A stretch of 28,332 nucleotides of DNA from Folioceros fuciformis (lineage: Eukaryota; Anthocerotophyta; Anthocerotopsida; Anthocerotales). Below the pieces are notes generated by a model. That model saw only the letters and a list, made by a program, of their open reading frames with translations. It searched no databases and had not been told where the DNA came from. Both the position numbers and the translations under genes were made by a program. The stretch is taken from NCBI GenBank assembly GCA_049999805.1, contig JBNGIO010005624.1, positions 26,774 through 55,105 on the forward strand. Reading direction: 5' to 3'. This document shows, one piece after another, positions 27,483 through 28,332 of the stretch; position 1 is the first letter of the stretch, and each line of letters begins with the position of its first letter.

Positions 27483-27979
27483 TACGATGAGACATTCCAT
27501 AGGAGAAGAAAATATATTATTTTCTATTATTAAAAACGAGGGAAAAAAATGAAGAGAAGGTACTAGCCTATGGCAAACCAAGTGTCTTTTCACGACGGGT
27601 GTCTACGGGCATATACCTCAAGATGCTTTTTTTTTTAATTCGATTTGTGCATACGTTTTACCCACATATATTTTAAGAGTTTTTCCCAAAAATAAATTCA
27701 CATACATTCAATGTCACATTTTACATTCATCCATGGAGCTTCTACATGTTGTTAGGGTTTTTTTGCGGTTGCTTCACCGCAGCAGGCCGCGGACCCGACA
27801 GGCTCAGTCATCCTGCATTGCAGCGATCGTGACTAGGGCTCGGGCTGAGCCTCGCAGCCATCACCACATCATCACAAACAACACGAATTTCAACAACCCA
27901 AGCATATTCATGTTGAGGACATGCTCATTGCTAAAGAAACCAAGCGAAAGTCTTCTTTCTTATGGGCTTAGTTGCTAAA

Positions 27980-28002
27980 GAAACCAAGCAAAGCTTGGTT
28001 TC
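27980..28002. repeat. Perfect short hairpin
   Basis: GAAACCAAGC and GCTTGGTTTC form a 10-bp perfect stem around an AAA loop. The left arm is part of a direct repeat, GCTAAAGAAACCAAGC, also present about 36 bp upstream at 27938. The direct repeat without the complementary arm shows how such a hairpin could have arisen by local duplication. No U tract follows and this is plant nuclear DNA, so I do not call a terminator. Confidence 0.75.
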
Positions 28003-28049
28003 ATCTCGGCCAATTGCTATGAATTCCTCATGGCCAGCTGCTACTTTCT

Positions 28050-28185
28050 TACCACCTATCAGAATGGGCCTTAGCCCCCGCATGTCAAGCACACTACCTA
28101 TAACAATTGGCCTCAACCCACGTGCATCAAGTATGCTACCTCCAAGAATGGGCCTCAACCCGCTTGCATCAGTTTTACTACCTAT
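28050..28185. repeat. 42-bp tandem repeat, about 3 copies
   Basis: Units follow CTACCTATAACAATTGGCCT then CAACCCACGTGCATCAAGTATG, with single-base variants. Both strands stay open (minus pattern LRPILGGSILDARG), as expected for a unit divisible by three. Not supported as coding. Confidence 0.88.
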
Positions 28186-28332
28186 AGGATTCAAGCATGC
28201 CTCAAGCATTCATCACCTTTGGTAGGCACATGGCTCCATGACCAGTGATCAAGGCCCGTGGCACTTCACCGAGACCTCACAGCTAGGCATTTCTTTTAGA
28301 AATCATCTCAACTACACCCATTGCCTCTATAG

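Larger units (their letters stand above)
27230..28332. other. Right-hand region upstream of gene F
   Basis: This holds the presumed promoter of gene F (just right of 27229) and then non-coding sequence to the window edge. Visible structures are a short 30-bp repeat (27412-27482), a run of eleven or so T near 27628-27638, AT-rich DNA at 27640-27730, a perfect hairpin (27980-28002) and a 42-bp tandem repeat (28050-28185). Small frames at 27733-27978 and 27931-28225 have no recognisable product. Confidence 0.6.

Noticed and set aside
27980-28002. Hairpin as a transcription terminator or microRNA precursor
   Set aside because: The stem is only 10 bp, too short for a microRNA precursor, and rho-independent terminators do not apply to plant nuclear genes.

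Overview
The window is nuclear DNA from a land plant. It carries a local cluster of six intron-less genes for PLS-class pentatricopeptide repeat (PPR) proteins. The five with a visible 3' end finish in a complete DYW-type cytidine-deaminase-like domain. The DYW domains are unusual: they end in GRP (DRP in one) instead of DYW, and the PG box at their start is altered, while all the zinc-binding and catalytic residues remain. From family knowledge (the DYW:KP class, including the GRP ending described in hornworts), such domains occur in seed-free plants that edit organellar RNA in the U-to-C direction. The host is therefore most likely a fern; hornworts and non-Selaginella lycophytes are alternatives. 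The style of the repeats (LLD-V-LGN-LVDMYAKCG) also looks fern-like to me, but this is an inference.

Layout: gene A (1-2705, minus, cut by the left edge, with a 1-base frameshift), gene B (4091-7294, minus), gene C (10094-12814, minus), gene D (13157-16132, minus), gene E (19075-22809, plus) and gene F (24017-27229, minus, interrupted by a 100-N assembly gap). Each protein is built the same way: a conserved N-terminal leader (MATVWQPD-like); a Gln/Glu-rich hypervariable stretch; a block of about 58 residues resembling the ssDNA-binding PDF motif of plant OSB proteins; an array of 16 to 26 PPR motifs made of nearly identical units of about 100 residues (P-L-S); then E1-E2 and a 134-residue DYW/GRP domain. 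The genes differ mainly in how many P-L-S units they carry and in the residues that select RNA bases.

Between the genes are minisatellites, a G-quadruplex-prone TTGGG run, a dispersed non-coding repeat present near 8.0-8.4 kb and 17.8-18.1 kb, and four N gaps, three of which are bounded by duplicated sequence and so look like assembly joins. No tRNA, rRNA, CRISPR or recognisable intact transposon is visible.

Working model: the six genes are tandem paralogues that diversify through gain and loss of repeat units, gene conversion and occasional pseudogenisation, giving a locally evolving family of organelle RNA-editing specificity factors. The fused PDF-like block is the most unexpected component.
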